Notes: generated from the sequence alone by a model not told the origin. Shown: positions 28,349 to 36,858, counted from the first letter of the stretch. The stretch is DNA of 64,000 bases from Parabacteroides timonensis (GCF_900128505.1 NZ_LT669941.1:979526-1043525); one strand, 5' to 3'. Program-made: numbers and translations.

Positions 28349-30106
28349 TTATTTTTCCATACGCTCTGCGAGCAGGGCGTCGAGTTGATCGTTGAACTTC
28401 TTAAACTGATCGCTTTCGTATTCGGAATAGTTCATCTGCTTGAAGATGTTGATCATCTGTTTGAAATATTCCATTACTTCGAGGAAGGTGTCGAAACGGA
28501 ATTCCGCATGACAGATCTTCACCACCTTGTCCAGCATAAATTCCTGACGGGCCAGCGGTGTCACGGCATCGACCGTATCGAACGCATCCTGTTGCAGGAT
28601 CACGAAGTCGATCAATTCCGATTTCCAGAAAGTAACATGGTATTCTACAGGTACACCGTCGTCACCCAGGATGTTGATCTGTTCGGCAATTTCCTTACCA
28701 CGCAACATACGGGTCTTGATCTCGTTCACCTTATCAAGCCATTCCGGAGAGATGTGTTTAGCGATATATTCCTGAAATTCGGGATATTCCAGATATTTTG
28801 AATAACTGTCGATCGGATTTACGGCCGGATAACGTTTACGGTCGGCACGTTCCTGCTCCAAAGCGTAGAAACAACGGGCTACCTTCTTCGTATTTTCCGT
28901 TACCGGTTCTTTCAGGTTACCACCGGCGGGCGATACCGTACCGATAAAGGTTACCGAACCTGTCGCCCCATTATTCAAATGAACGAAACCTGCACGGGCA
29001 TAGAAGTTAGCCACGATTGCAGACAAGTCCATCGGGAATGCATCGGGTCCCGGAAGTTCTTCCAGACGGTTAGACATCTCACGCAAAGCCTGTGCCCAAC
29101 GGGAAGTAGAGTCCGCCATCAACAATACCTTCAGTCCCATGCTACGGTAATATTCAGCCAGAGTCATCGCCGTATATACGGATGCTTCACGGGCTGCCAC
29201 AGGCATGTTTGAAGTATTGGCGATAATGATGGTACGTTCCATCAATTTACGTCCTGTATGCGGGTCGATCAGTTCGGGGAACTCGGTAAAGATTTCCACT
29301 ACCTCATTCGCACGTTCACCGCAGGCAGCGATGATCACGATATCGGCTTCCGCCTGTTTGGAGATAGCGTGCTGAAGCACTGTCTTACCTGTACCGAACG
29401 GGCCGGGGATAAATCCTGTACCGCCTTCGACGATCGGGTTTACCGTATCGATTGTACGAACACCTGTTTCCAGCAATTTGTATGGACGCGGTTTTTCTTT
29501 ATAACAAGTGATGGCTCTCTTTACCGGCCAGCGCTGTATCATATTAATATCGATATCCTTACCATCTTCGTCTGTCAATACAGCGATCGTCTGGTTGATG
29601 GTATATTGTCCGGCTTCCACCAGGCTCTTTACAGTATAAGTGCCTTTAAACGTGAAAGGGACCATGATCTTGTGAGGCTGGAAGTTTTCATCCACTTCGC
29701 CCAACCAGTCACCGGCAGTCACTTTATCGCCAACCTTCGCCAGCGGCTTGTAATCCCACAATTTATCGTTATCGAGTGCAAATGTATATTCACCACGTTT
29801 CAGGAACACGCCGTCCATTTTATCCAGGTCATTCTGCAAACCATCGTAGTTACGCGACAGCATACCCGGCCCCAATGTCACTTCAAGCATGTGCCCTTCA
29901 AACTCGGCTTCGTCACCTACACGCATCCCACGTGTACTTTCAAATACCTGTACAAAGGCATCTTTCCCTATTACTTTAATAACCTCCGCCATCAGCTTTA
30001 CGCCTCCTACGGAAATGTAACAGATTTCATTTTGAGAAACCGGCCCATCCACCTCGACGGTTACCAGGTTGGATACGATTCCTCTAACAATTCCTTTCGT
30101 AGCCAT
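28349..30106 (-). CDS. ntpA: V-type ATP synthase catalytic subunit A
   Basis: 585 residues, the catalytic head subunit. The Walker A motif GPFGTGKT, the family-specific bulge domain before it, GERANEVVEIFTEFPEL, and MADSTSRWAQALREMSNRLEELPG are all present. It hydrolyses or makes ATP coupled to ion movement through the I-K membrane sector. It follows the DUF2764 gene by 2 bases. Confidence 0.97.
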   Translation of the reverse strand: MATKGIVRGIVSNLVTVEVDGPVSQNEICYISVGGVKLMAEVIKVIGKDAFVQVFESTRGMRVGDEAEFEGHMLEVTLGPGMLSRNYDGLQNDLDKMDGVFLKRGEYTFALDNDKLWDYKPLAKVGDKVTAGDWLGEVDENFQPHKIMVPFTFKGTYTVKSLVEAGQYTINQTIAVLTDEDGKDIDINMIQRWPVKRAITCYKEKPRPYKLLETGVRTIDTVNPIVEGGTGFIPGPFGTGKTVLQHAISKQAEADIVIIAACGERANEVVEIFTEFPELIDPHTGRKLMERTIIIANTSNMPVAAREASVYTAMTLAEYYRSMGLKVLLMADSTSRWAQALREMSNRLEELPGPDAFPMDLSAIVANFYARAGFVHLNNGATGSVTFIGTVSPAGGNLKEPVTENTKKVARCFYALEQERADRKRYPAVNPIDSYSKYLEYPEFQEYIAKHISPEWLDKVNEIKTRMLRGKEIAEQINILGDDGVPVEYHVTFWKSELIDFVILQQDAFDTVDAVTPLARQEFMLDKVVKICHAEFRFDTFLEVMEYFKQMINIFKQMNYSEYESDQFKKFNDQLDALLAERMEK

Positions 30107-30108
30107 AA

Positions 30109-30978
30109 TTATTTATTATTGTTTCTTTTAAATTCTTCCAACGCATTATCACTTCCCTTCTTCATCGCTCCTACTATTTCGCGGAAAGTCTTCTCGCCTG
30201 TCACCCTATCCAGAGTAACCCAGCGTTCGATCATTTCCAGTTTCAGCAAGTAGGCGAACACACTTTCGATATCGAAAGTCTTGAAGAACGTATTATCGTC
30301 CAGCCATTTCCATTTCAGCAAATCCACTTTCTTTTCGCGGGCCATCAGGTCGGGCTCTTCAGCAATGCGTTGCAGATCGGGCAGATAGTCTACCGTATCT
30401 CCCAATCCGAAATCACGGGCATTGGAAGTACGGATAGCCTCGGCTACCTCGTTGTTTCCCACTATATATTCTGCTTTATCAAATCCATACTTGCGGCAGG
30501 TTATGGCGGTCAGCATGTTATTGATATTGAGGTTCAGTTCAAACCAGTTACGGATGAAACCGTTGCTGCATTTCATCGCATAGTCGTAATAAAGGGCTGC
30601 CAGACGGTCTTCCCAGGAGATCGTTAGCTTTTCCTCTTTCTTCTGGCTATCCAGATACTGTTTGAAAAACTCTATGAAATAAGGAGGAATCTGTTTGTTC
30701 TTAGGCGGCTTCTCGCCATCCTTCAAAGCATCGAACAGACTTTTGTACTCGTCGTATGTTATACTTCCCTTTTCATCCGGGTCACTGTCCGGACGCTGTG
30801 AGAAACTAAGCAGGTTCTTATTATCGAATTTGAGGAAAAACAAGTCTACCAGCTTCTTATCACGGGACGTAAGAATGCCGTCCAACTCCTTTCTGAATTC
30901 AGAAACGGAATAGGTCAGCTTACTATCATCCAATGATATATTAGGGAGTCCGGCAATCAGACAGTAGTATTTACTCAT
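30109..30978 (-). CDS. DUF2764 protein, V-ATPase-associated (probable C-subunit equivalent)
   Basis: 289 residues, soluble and helical. It starts MSKYYCLIAGLPNISLDDSK, typical of DUF2764, a family found in Bacteroidota V-type ATPase operons between E and A, where other bacteria carry subunit C. It therefore probably links the central rotor to the membrane ring or otherwise replaces C; that role is inference from position. It is 1 base after subunit E and 2 bases before subunit A. Confidence 0.85.
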   Translation of the reverse strand: MSKYYCLIAGLPNISLDDSKLTYSVSEFRKELDGILTSRDKKLVDLFFLKFDNKNLLSFSQRPDSDPDEKGSITYDEYKSLFDALKDGEKPPKNKQIPPYFIEFFKQYLDSQKKEEKLTISWEDRLAALYYDYAMKCSNGFIRNWFELNLNINNMLTAITCRKYGFDKAEYIVGNNEVAEAIRTSNARDFGLGDTVDYLPDLQRIAEEPDLMAREKKVDLLKWKWLDDNTFFKTFDIESVFAYLLKLEMIERWVTLDRVTGEKTFREIVGAMKKGSDNALEEFKRNNNK

Positions 30979-30979
30979 A

Positions 30980-31570
30980 TCAGAACAACATTTCTACCAG
31001 CCCGGGACGCAGGAATTCTTTAAAGAATGCAACAAACTCGTCTTCTCCGAAGCTTACTTTATAGGATCCGTCGGCAGGGACAATGGTAAAATCGGCTTTC
31101 TTTCCGCTTACTTTTTCTATTTTCACGCCACCGTCGAGCAACGATTTGGCATTTGCTTCAAAATATTTGGTTAATGCATCCGCATCGGCTGTTTGGATAG
31201 TGATCGCTTCTTTCTTAGCCCATTCTTTAGCCATTTCAAGGATCACCTTCTGCATAAATGCAGTGTCAGAAACGATCGCTTTCACATTCGAGGAAGTAAT
31301 CTTTCCGGTTATAAGGTTTACCACTTCGCTCTTCAGCGCTTCTACAGCCTGGGTAGCGAATAACTTCAGTTCGGCTTCTGTATTCTTTTTCAGCTCGGCA
31401 GCTTGTTTTTGTGCTGCTGCAACAATACGTTTTGCTTCCGCTTCCGCCTCGCTAACAATCGCTTGTTTCTGAGCATTCGCATCGGCAATGATCCGTCCAG
31501 CTTCTTCGTTCCCCTTCTCTACTCCTTCTTTGTAGATCTTGTCGGTCAGTTCCTGAATCTTTGTATCCAT
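30980..31570 (-). CDS. ntpE: V-type ATP synthase subunit E (peripheral stalk)
   Basis: 196 residues. Residues about 1-75 are a long charged helix rich in Ala, Glu and Lys (AEAEAKRIVAAAQKQAAEL), and the C-terminus is the compact E domain. It forms the outer stalk together with the soluble part of subunit I; no separate G or H subunit gene is present in this operon. It is the first gene of the operon. Confidence 0.9.
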   Translation of the reverse strand: MDTKIQELTDKIYKEGVEKGNEEAGRIIADANAQKQAIVSEAEAEAKRIVAAAQKQAAELKKNTEAELKLFATQAVEALKSEVVNLITGKITSSNVKAIVSDTAFMQKVILEMAKEWAKKEAITIQTADADALTKYFEANAKSLLDGGVKIEKVSGKKADFTIVPADGSYKVSFGEDEFVAFFKEFLRPGLVEMLF

Positions 31571-31618
31571 TTCTATATAATTTATTAAATTGTATTTTTC
31601 CCTAATATTAAACGCCTA

Positions 31619-31626
31619 CAAAGTTA
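31619..31626 (-). promoter_or_regulatory. -7 box (TAACTTTG) of the V-ATPase operon
   Basis: On the minus strand TAACTTTG fits TAnnTTTG, about 49 bases before the ntpE start. No clear -33 TTTG. Confidence 0.55.
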
Positions 31627-31698
31627 TTCTTTTCTGTGAATAAACATTGAAATAAATGTAAAATCAAGCTAAAAAATAAAACGCTATAAATTAATTTT

Positions 31699-31706
31699 TA
31701 ATTTTG
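31699..31706 (+). promoter_or_regulatory. -7 box (TAATTTTG) of the GNAT gene
   Basis: TAATTTTG fits TAnnTTTG 21 bases before the start codon; the transcript leader would be about 15 bases. The region is divergent from the V-ATPase promoter. Confidence 0.5.
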
Positions 31707-31727
31707 CTCGTCTAAAATTCGCAAAAT

Positions 31728-32231
31728 ATGTTCTCAATTAGAAAAACGACAACAGATGATGTCCTGTTAATCAGAAACTTGGCATCTCAAATATGGGAGC
31801 CTACTTATGGCTCTATCCTCTCCCGTGAGCAGCTCGACTACATGTTCGAGATGATGTATGCCCCGGAAAGTATTCTCAATCAAATGAATGAACTTCATCA
31901 CGAGTTCTTCATCATATACAAAGACGGCGAGCCTTCGGGTTATCTCTCTATCGAAACGGTTGAAAAAGACCTGTACGAGTTCCAGAAAATCTATTCACTC
32001 CCCTCTTTGCATGGTTCGGGTATCGGACGTTTTATCATCGAACAGGGTGTTGCTTACCTGAAAAGTATCCATCCGGGACCATTTACTGTCGAGCTGAATG
32101 TAAACCGCGAAAACCCGGCTCTCGGTTTTTATAAGCATATGGGGTTCCATGAACATGCAACACGCGATTTCCATATTGGTAATGGGTATTATATGAATGA
32201 TTATATTATGCGGATGGAGGTGGACAACTAA
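31728..32231 (+). CDS. GNAT-family N-acetyltransferase
   Basis: 167 residues covering a complete GNAT fold: FSIRKTTTDDVLLIRNLA at the start, the acetyl-CoA loop in SLPSLHGSGIGRFIIEQG (degenerate Q/RxxGxG/A as LHGSGIG), and VNRENPALGFYKHMGF near the C-terminus. It transfers an acetyl group from acetyl-CoA to an amine; the substrate is unknown. A single gene, divergent from the V-ATPase operon. It is followed by 453 bases without a gene that hold only the promoter of the next gene. Confidence 0.9.
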   Translation: MFSIRKTTTDDVLLIRNLASQIWEPTYGSILSREQLDYMFEMMYAPESILNQMNELHHEFFIIYKDGEPSGYLSIETVEKDLYEFQKIYSLPSLHGSGIGRFIIEQGVAYLKSIHPGPFTVELNVNRENPALGFYKHMGFHEHATRDFHIGNGYYMNDYIMRMEVDN

Positions 32232-32627
32232 TAATTTGTAAGCCTACAGAACTTACAAATTATCACTTTTATTCGTTAATTATTTATCATCCGAAGTGTC
32301 CCACCCTAAGTCCCGTAAAAGTCACTTCGCAAAAACATTGATTTGCAAGATATATGGCAAAGTTACGATCAGTAATGATTACAGCGGTGGTTGCAGCTCT
32401 CTTTAATATAGAATAAATATTATATATAATAAATACAAAGGGAGGATGATAAAAAATTTAAGAAAATACCCTCTCTGAAAAAAGCATAGGACTTTACAAA
32501 TGTTAAGACAGGACTTTTAAAGAGAAAAGACTGGACTTTTAAAATCAAAAGACCGGTCTTTTTTTGAGGTATTATATCTCTATGAATATCAACCTTATAC
32601 AACACTTCATTTATTAAGACAAAAAGG

Positions 32628-32657
32628 TTTGAAATCCAATTTATTTGATTATATTCG
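32628..32657 (+). promoter_or_regulatory. Bacteroidota promoter (TTTG -33, TATATTCG -7) before the GH20-like gene
   Basis: TTTG at 32628-32631 and TATATTCG at 32650-32657 are 18 bases apart, close to the Bacteroidota arrangement. The start codon follows 27 bases later. The rest of 32232-32627 holds nothing else I can name. Confidence 0.5.
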
Positions 32658-32684
32658 TACCAACAAATTTAATACTTAAACACC

Positions 32685-33797
32685 ATGAAACACTTCATCG
32701 CCATTTTATGCCTCCTGGTCTGTATGACAACCAATAGTATTTTGGCTCAAACGGGCACAGCCCCGCTAGACAGCATTATCCCCACCCGAGGTCTGGCAAT
32801 AGCAGCCCCTTCTGTACAGAAAATGGATCTTTTCCTGAAATTTATAGAAGAAGAACTGGCTCCCGGACATTTCAATCTGCTTATTCTGAGGGTAGACTGG
32901 AATTACGACTACCAATCGCATCCGGAATTAAATGATCCCAACCCGCTTACGCTTCAGGACGTAAAACGGATTGTCACCACCTGCCGGAAACATAACATAC
33001 GGATAGCTCCACAAATAAATTTGCTCGGTCATCAGTCATGGGCAGAAACTACTTATGCCCTGCTTCGGGTGTATCCGGAATTTGATGAAACGCCTCATGT
33101 AGACACTAAGAACTATACAGGATGGCCTAATCCGGATGGTTTATACTGCAAAAGCTATTGTCCGCTCCATCCCGATGTACATAAAATTGTATTTGCTCTG
33201 GTCGACGAACTGACAGACGTTTTCGAAACCAATCTGTTTCATGCCGGCATGGATGAAGTTTTCTATATCGGCGATGATAAATGCCCTCGTTGCAGCGGTC
33301 GGGATAAAGCCGAATTATATGCAGGAGAAGTGACTAAAATACAAAATCATCTGGCACAGCAAGGCAAGCGGTTAATGATTTGGGGCGACCGGCTGATTGA
33401 TGGAAAAACGACCGGTATCGGTGCCTGGGAAGCCAGCATGAATAACACCTACCGTGCAATAGACCTTATTCCCAAAGAGGTTTTCATATGCGATTGGCAT
33501 TACGAGCGTCCGGAACAGACTGCCGTATATTTTGCCATGAAGGGATTCGACGTTGCCACCTGCCCCTGGCGTAAACCGGAAGTTGCCCTCAAACAACTGG
33601 ACGACATGAAACGTTTCCGTCAGCAATCCGGCCCTCAAATGAGTAACCGTTTCCAGGGTATTATCGAAACCGTATGGTCAGGTGCCGATCGTTTTCTGGA
33701 AAGTTATTATAAGCCGGAAACATACCAACAGGATATATCGGAAGCTGTTGTGATCAAAAAATTGATCGAGGCTTATAAAGAAATGGATAATAAATAG
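32685..33797 (+). CDS. Secreted GH20-like glycoside hydrolase
   Basis: 370 residues with a signal peptide (ending ILAQT). It is a single TIM barrel resembling the catalytic domain of family 20 hexosaminidases, without the usual N-terminal GH20b domain. The candidate catalytic pair is D190/E191 in HAGMDEVFYIG, and IAPQINLLGHQSW resembles the GH20 barrel. A CPRC motif (CPRCSGRDK) follows the catalytic pair, as in the larger hexosaminidase at 44484. It likely acts on N-acetylhexosamine glycans, but it could be a divergent enzyme with another specificity. Its stop codon lies inside a 19-bp direct repeat, and its probable terminator is now 1.1 kb away (34908-34944). Confidence 0.8.
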   Translation: MKHFIAILCLLVCMTTNSILAQTGTAPLDSIIPTRGLAIAAPSVQKMDLFLKFIEEELAPGHFNLLILRVDWNYDYQSHPELNDPNPLTLQDVKRIVTTCRKHNIRIAPQINLLGHQSWAETTYALLRVYPEFDETPHVDTKNYTGWPNPDGLYCKSYCPLHPDVHKIVFALVDELTDVFETNLFHAGMDEVFYIGDDKCPRCSGRDKAELYAGEVTKIQNHLAQQGKRLMIWGDRLIDGKTTGIGAWEASMNNTYRAIDLIPKEVFICDWHYERPEQTAVYFAMKGFDVATCPWRKPEVALKQLDDMKRFRQQSGPQMSNRFQGIIETVWSGADRFLESYYKPETYQQDISEAVVIKKLIEAYKEMDNK

Positions 33798-33811
33798 ATT
33801 TCCTGATAAAG
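33793..33811. repeat. Left 19-bp direct repeat flanking the DUF3990 module
   Basis: aatagatttcctgataaag, identical to 34869-34887. It includes the stop codon of the GH20-like gene. Confidence 0.75.
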
Positions 33812-33838
33812 TGCAATGTTAAAATAAAACATCCTTCA

Positions 33839-34060
33839 TCATGAAAGTTTGCCCTTTTTCAACTCTTCATCCAAAAAGGCAAAGACATATTTCGGACTTT
33901 GGTAATAGAGATGAGTTCTCTCATCCATCACTCTCTGATAGGTGTCCGAATTAAATACATCGGAAAGAGCCTGTTCCATTGTTAATTCATTATTTTGCTC
34001 GATTAACAATAAGGCCAGGTTCTTTACCATATCTGCTTTCATATCCGTCTTTTCGCTCAT
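33839..34060 (-). CDS. Small helical protein of the DUF3990 module
   Basis: 73 residues, hydrophilic and helical, with the phrase SDTYQRVMDERTHLYYQSPKYVFAFLDEELKKGK. I recognise this as a type of small protein that accompanies DUF3990 genes but do not assign a family with confidence. It overlaps the DUF3990 gene by 4 bp, so the two are translationally coupled, as expected for an antitoxin-like or accessory partner. No catalytic motif is visible. Confidence 0.7.
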   Translation of the reverse strand: MSEKTDMKADMVKNLALLLIEQNNELTMEQALSDVFNSDTYQRVMDERTHLYYQSPKYVFAFLDEELKKGKLS

Positions 34061-34530
34061 AATCGTTGCAATAATTTTATGGCACGTTCCGTACCGAAGA
34101 AATATTGTATGGTTACACCTTTCATGTATTGTAGGTTACGTACCAGCGTAGGTAAGTCTATCGAACGATTCTCATACTTCCATAACTGTACTCCTACCCG
34201 GTCATTGGCAATTGGACCAATCACCACATCATATTCGTGCGCAGGTAAATCTGTAGAATTGTTACGGTTCAGAAGGATAAACTTAGCCCATTCTTCCGAA
34301 TAATCCTCGAAATAGAGCATATGTAAATCATCCCAAGCATCATCAGCTATTTCGTATGTCAGCACCATCGGACTACCTGTCTCTAATTGCTCCACCTTCA
34401 CTCGTGCCATGTTCAAAGCTTGCTCATAATCTGCCGAAAGATAAAAGCCACGCCCGAAGTCCTTGTTGGGTTTCGATTTCAACAAGTCTATCTTGTCAAA
34501 ATCCTTGTTTGTGCCATGATATAGTTTCAT
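34057..34530 (-). CDS. DUF3990 protein, probable ADP-ribosyltransferase-fold toxin
   Basis: 157 residues from the ATG giving MKLYHGTNKDFDKID; this start overlaps the upstream stop (ATGA), so it is preferred to 34557. The YHGT...GRGFYLSADYEQA pattern is that of DUF3990, a family related to ADP-ribosyltransferase folds: HGT for the NAD-binding first strand and GFYLS for the second. The likely third-motif acid was not identified with certainty. Position between two small helical proteins in a three-gene overlapping unit suggests a toxin-antitoxin or anti-phage module. Cytosolic. Confidence 0.75.
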   Translation of the reverse strand: MKLYHGTNKDFDKIDLLKSKPNKDFGRGFYLSADYEQALNMARVKVEQLETGSPMVLTYEIADDAWDDLHMLYFEDYSEEWAKFILLNRNNSTDLPAHEYDVVIGPIANDRVGVQLWKYENRSIDLPTLVRNLQYMKGVTIQYFFGTERAIKLLQRL

Positions 34531-34751
34531 ATCAATGCTCCTCCGTGCCGATGGCAATATTCTGCTATATCATCTACCATTGAAGCAAATGACTGTGTGT
34601 GTACATACCCATAATGACGATCTATAAAGTCAATTCCTTTGAAACGGCTCAGGTAATTAAATGCCTGCTTCATCGTCAGCCCATACTTCCGTCCGAACTC
34701 CAAAACGAAGATAACCGTCCATTCCAGCTTGTCTTTTATATCATAGCTCAT
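34527..34751 (-). CDS. DUF3791-like small protein, first gene of the module
   Basis: 74 residues, beginning MSYDIKDKLEWTVIFVLEFG and ending with YGYVHTQSFASMVDDIAEYC, a pattern I associate with DUF3791, which is usually encoded next to DUF3990. Probable antitoxin-like partner; this is inference from gene context. It has its own -7 box 28 bases upstream and overlaps the DUF3990 gene by 4 bp. Confidence 0.7.
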   Translation of the reverse strand: MSYDIKDKLEWTVIFVLEFGRKYGLTMKQAFNYLSRFKGIDFIDRHYGYVHTQSFASMVDDIAEYCHRHGGALI

Positions 34752-34778
34752 ACTTCAGTATTTTATGTTCCGTTATTG

Positions 34779-34786
34779 CAAAGATA
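34779..34786 (-). promoter_or_regulatory. -7 box (TATCTTTG) of the DUF3791/DUF3990 module
   Basis: On the minus strand TATCTTTG fits the consensus exactly, 27 bases before the first start codon; a TTG lies about 25 bases further upstream. Confidence 0.6.
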
Positions 34787-34868
34787 GTAAAACTGCTATA
34801 ATTCAGCATATCAAGATACAAAATTATTATGGATGTTCTGACCATCTACCTGCCCCAGGTGTTAACCG

Positions 34869-34887
34869 AATAGATTTCCTGATAAAG
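34869..34887. repeat. Right 19-bp direct repeat flanking the DUF3990 module
   Basis: Identical to 33793-33811. Immediately after it comes a plus-strand terminator that suits the GH20-like gene, which suggests this copy is the original 3' context of that gene. Confidence 0.75.
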
Positions 34888-34907
34888 CACAGGATTTAAT
34901 AAACAGT

Positions 34908-34944
34908 AAGGCCGGACTTATTAAAAAGCCCGGCCTCTTTTTAT
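34908..34944 (+). terminator. Plus-strand terminator, probably the displaced one of the GH20-like gene
   Basis: aggccgg (34909-34915) and ccggcct (34930-34936) pair and are followed by cttttttata. No plus-strand gene now ends nearby; the nearest is the GH20-like gene, 1.1 kb upstream, across the inserted module. Confidence 0.75.
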
Positions 34945-34962
34945 AATATTACAATCATCGAT

Positions 34963-36294
34963 TTATAACAGATCGGAAGCTAACTCCGACAACTGGCTTC
35001 GTTCGCCTTTGATTAGATTGATATGGGCAAACAACTCCTGCCCTTTCATCTTATCCACCATATAGGCCAGACCATTACTCTGGGCATCCAGATACGGCGA
35101 GTCGATCTGCTGGATATCACCGGTAAAGACCATTTTCGTTCCTTCTCCGGCACGGGTGATGATCGTCTTGATCTCGTGCGGTGTCAGGTTCTGTGCTTCA
35201 TCGATGATACAGAATGTTTCTGACAAACTACGGCCACGGATAAAAGCCAAAGCCTCAATAACCAGCTGGTTATTCTTCTGCAGATCATCTATCTTACGAA
35301 CATCCTGGCTTCCCGGAGCAAACTGGTTCTTAATTACATTCAGGTTATCGAACAAAGGCTGCATATAAGGAGCCACTTTCTGCTTCTCGTCACCCGGCAG
35401 GAATCCGATATCTTTGTTCGCCAATGCAACGATCGGACGAGCCAATAAAATCTGTTTGTATAACCCAGCCTGTTTAAGGGCAGCAGCCAAGGCCAGCAAC
35501 GTCTTTCCGGTTCCGGCTTTACCTGTCAGTCCAACCAGCTTAACATCCGGATCATTCAATATTTCAAAAGCGAAACTCTGCTCCGCATTACGGGGTTGTA
35601 TCCCATAATTCGAACTCTTTTCCACCTTCTTTATCTTCCCTGTAAACGGATTATAACGAGCTAAAACAGAAGCACGTATACTCTTTAATATAAAGCATTC
35701 GTTCGGCTCCAGTTTCGACTTAAATTCAAACAGATCCGCATCGAGTCCTTCGGGTGTCGAATAGATCTTGTCGATCAGGTCAGGATCAATATTTTCATAG
35801 GTATCCTGTGCCCGTTCAAAGATGTCGACATTGACCACTTTATCGGTGATATAGTCTTCCACCTGAATACCCAAAGCACGGGCTTTCATACGAAGATTGA
35901 CATCCTTCGTTACCAGGATAGTCTGTACTTTCGGATTCTTTTCCGCAACGGAAAGTGTACAGGATAAAATCCGGTGATCCGGTGTCTTTTCCGGGAAAGA
36001 CAATGCAATCTTTTCCTGATACTTATCGCCGGTTACCACATGTAATGTTCCTAAACCTGCTCCCAACGAAGCACCTTTCAGGAAGAGATCATTGCTGGTT
36101 ATCAGATCCAACTCGCGTACAAATTCACGGGCGTTATAATTAATCTGGTCGCTCCCCTTTTTAAACTTATCCAACTCTTCCAACACGACGATAGGAAGAT
36201 AGATATCATTCTCCTGAAAATTTTCGATACACTTGTAGTCATGCAAGATAACGTTCGTATCCAATACAAAATTCTTCTTTGCTCCCATGATCAT
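34963..36294 (-). CDS. phoH: PhoH-family ATPase with N-terminal PIN domain
   Basis: 443 residues. Residues about 7-140 are a PIN nuclease-type domain (FVLDTNVILHD, PIVVLEELDKFKKG, TKDVNLRMKA). Residues about 200-443 are the PhoH ATPase domain with Walker A GLTGKAGTGKT near residue 255 and CIIDEAQNLTPHE as Walker B. This is the PhoH2 or YlaK architecture, in which members are RNA helicase/RNase-like. The first 17 codons lie in a 66-bp repeat, copied at 44215-44280, which marks the end of an inserted island. The island therefore now lies directly upstream and must supply or separate its promoter. A start three codons in (MGAKKN) is also possible. Confidence 0.93.
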   Translation of the reverse strand: MIMGAKKNFVLDTNVILHDYKCIENFQENDIYLPIVVLEELDKFKKGSDQINYNAREFVRELDLITSNDLFLKGASLGAGLGTLHVVTGDKYQEKIALSFPEKTPDHRILSCTLSVAEKNPKVQTILVTKDVNLRMKARALGIQVEDYITDKVVNVDIFERAQDTYENIDPDLIDKIYSTPEGLDADLFEFKSKLEPNECFILKSIRASVLARYNPFTGKIKKVEKSSNYGIQPRNAEQSFAFEILNDPDVKLVGLTGKAGTGKTLLALAAALKQAGLYKQILLARPIVALANKDIGFLPGDEKQKVAPYMQPLFDNLNVIKNQFAPGSQDVRKIDDLQKNNQLVIEALAFIRGRSLSETFCIIDEAQNLTPHEIKTIITRAGEGTKMVFTGDIQQIDSPYLDAQSNGLAYMVDKMKGQELFAHINLIKGERSQLSELASDLL

Positions 36295-36311
36295 TTCGAT
36301 TTAATGATTAT
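36246..36311. repeat. 66-bp direct repeat, left end of the phoH island (att-like)
   Basis: Covers the phoH start (17 codons) and 17 upstream bases. Matches 44215-44280 at 65 of 66 positions; the one difference turns the seventh phoH codon from Lys to Met in the distal copy. Confidence 0.9.
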
Positions 36312-36339
36312 TGATTATCAGCGTCTTAACTTTTATCCT

Positions 36340-36388
36340 GTTTACCGAAACCCCTCCAAATTGCCACTTCGGTTACTTTTCGGCAAAC
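36340..36388. other. Inverted repeat upstream of phoH
   Basis: gtttaccgaaa (36340-36350) and tttcggcaaac (36378-36388) pair with one mismatch. It is in the island-derived leader of phoH. Function unknown. Confidence 0.4.
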
Positions 36389-36505
36389 ACTCCATATAAA
36401 ATTCAAAACTCTTTTCTCATCATATGACTTCATCACAAAGATACATTTTTATATGAACTAGCAATGTTCAAAACAAAATCTTTTTTAGGTTATAATGAAT
36501 CGAAT

Positions 36506-36535
36506 AAAAAGAGGATACTATTTCTAGTACCCTCT
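36506..36535 (-). terminator. Minus-strand terminator in the island
   Basis: gagggtact and agtatcctc pair with one mismatch on the minus strand, followed by tttttattc. It would end the small minus-strand frame at 36602-36754. Confidence 0.6.
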
Positions 36536-36601
36536 CTCAATAATACCCCTAGTCTGATTATCAAACAACGTCTATTTCCCCAGAACCGGATTGCTCGCTA
36601 C

Positions 36602-36754
36602 TTAATTCGCATATTGTTCAACCGGAAACGTAAGAGTATTTAATATAATAGGCTTGCTTAACTTACTTAAAATATCTTGCAGGACTTCTGTGATCCATTC
36701 AGTTGGAACATGAGTCAATAAAAAGTCTTTACAGTACTCTCCTCTTTCATTCAT
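36602..36754 (-). CDS. Possible small hypothetical protein or gene remnant
   Basis: 50 codons from ATG, starting MNERGEYCKDFLL and ending FPVEQYAN. The frame continues sensibly past the TAA for nine more codons (VASNPVLGK) to a second stop, so the TAA may be a nonsense mutation in an older, slightly longer gene. It is followed by a terminator in the right direction. No family recognised. The remainder of 36312-36858 holds only the hairpin and terminator listed. Confidence 0.35.
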   Translation of the reverse strand: MNERGEYCKDFLLTHVPTEWITEVLQDILSKLSKPIILNTLTFPVEQYAN

Positions 36755-36858
36755 ATCCAATTTCCTATATTGTCAATCATCCTTACAATTAAGGTACTGA
36801 AACTTATCTCATATCAATCACCATTTTCTTTGAGAAAAACTTTACTTGAAACCAGATC

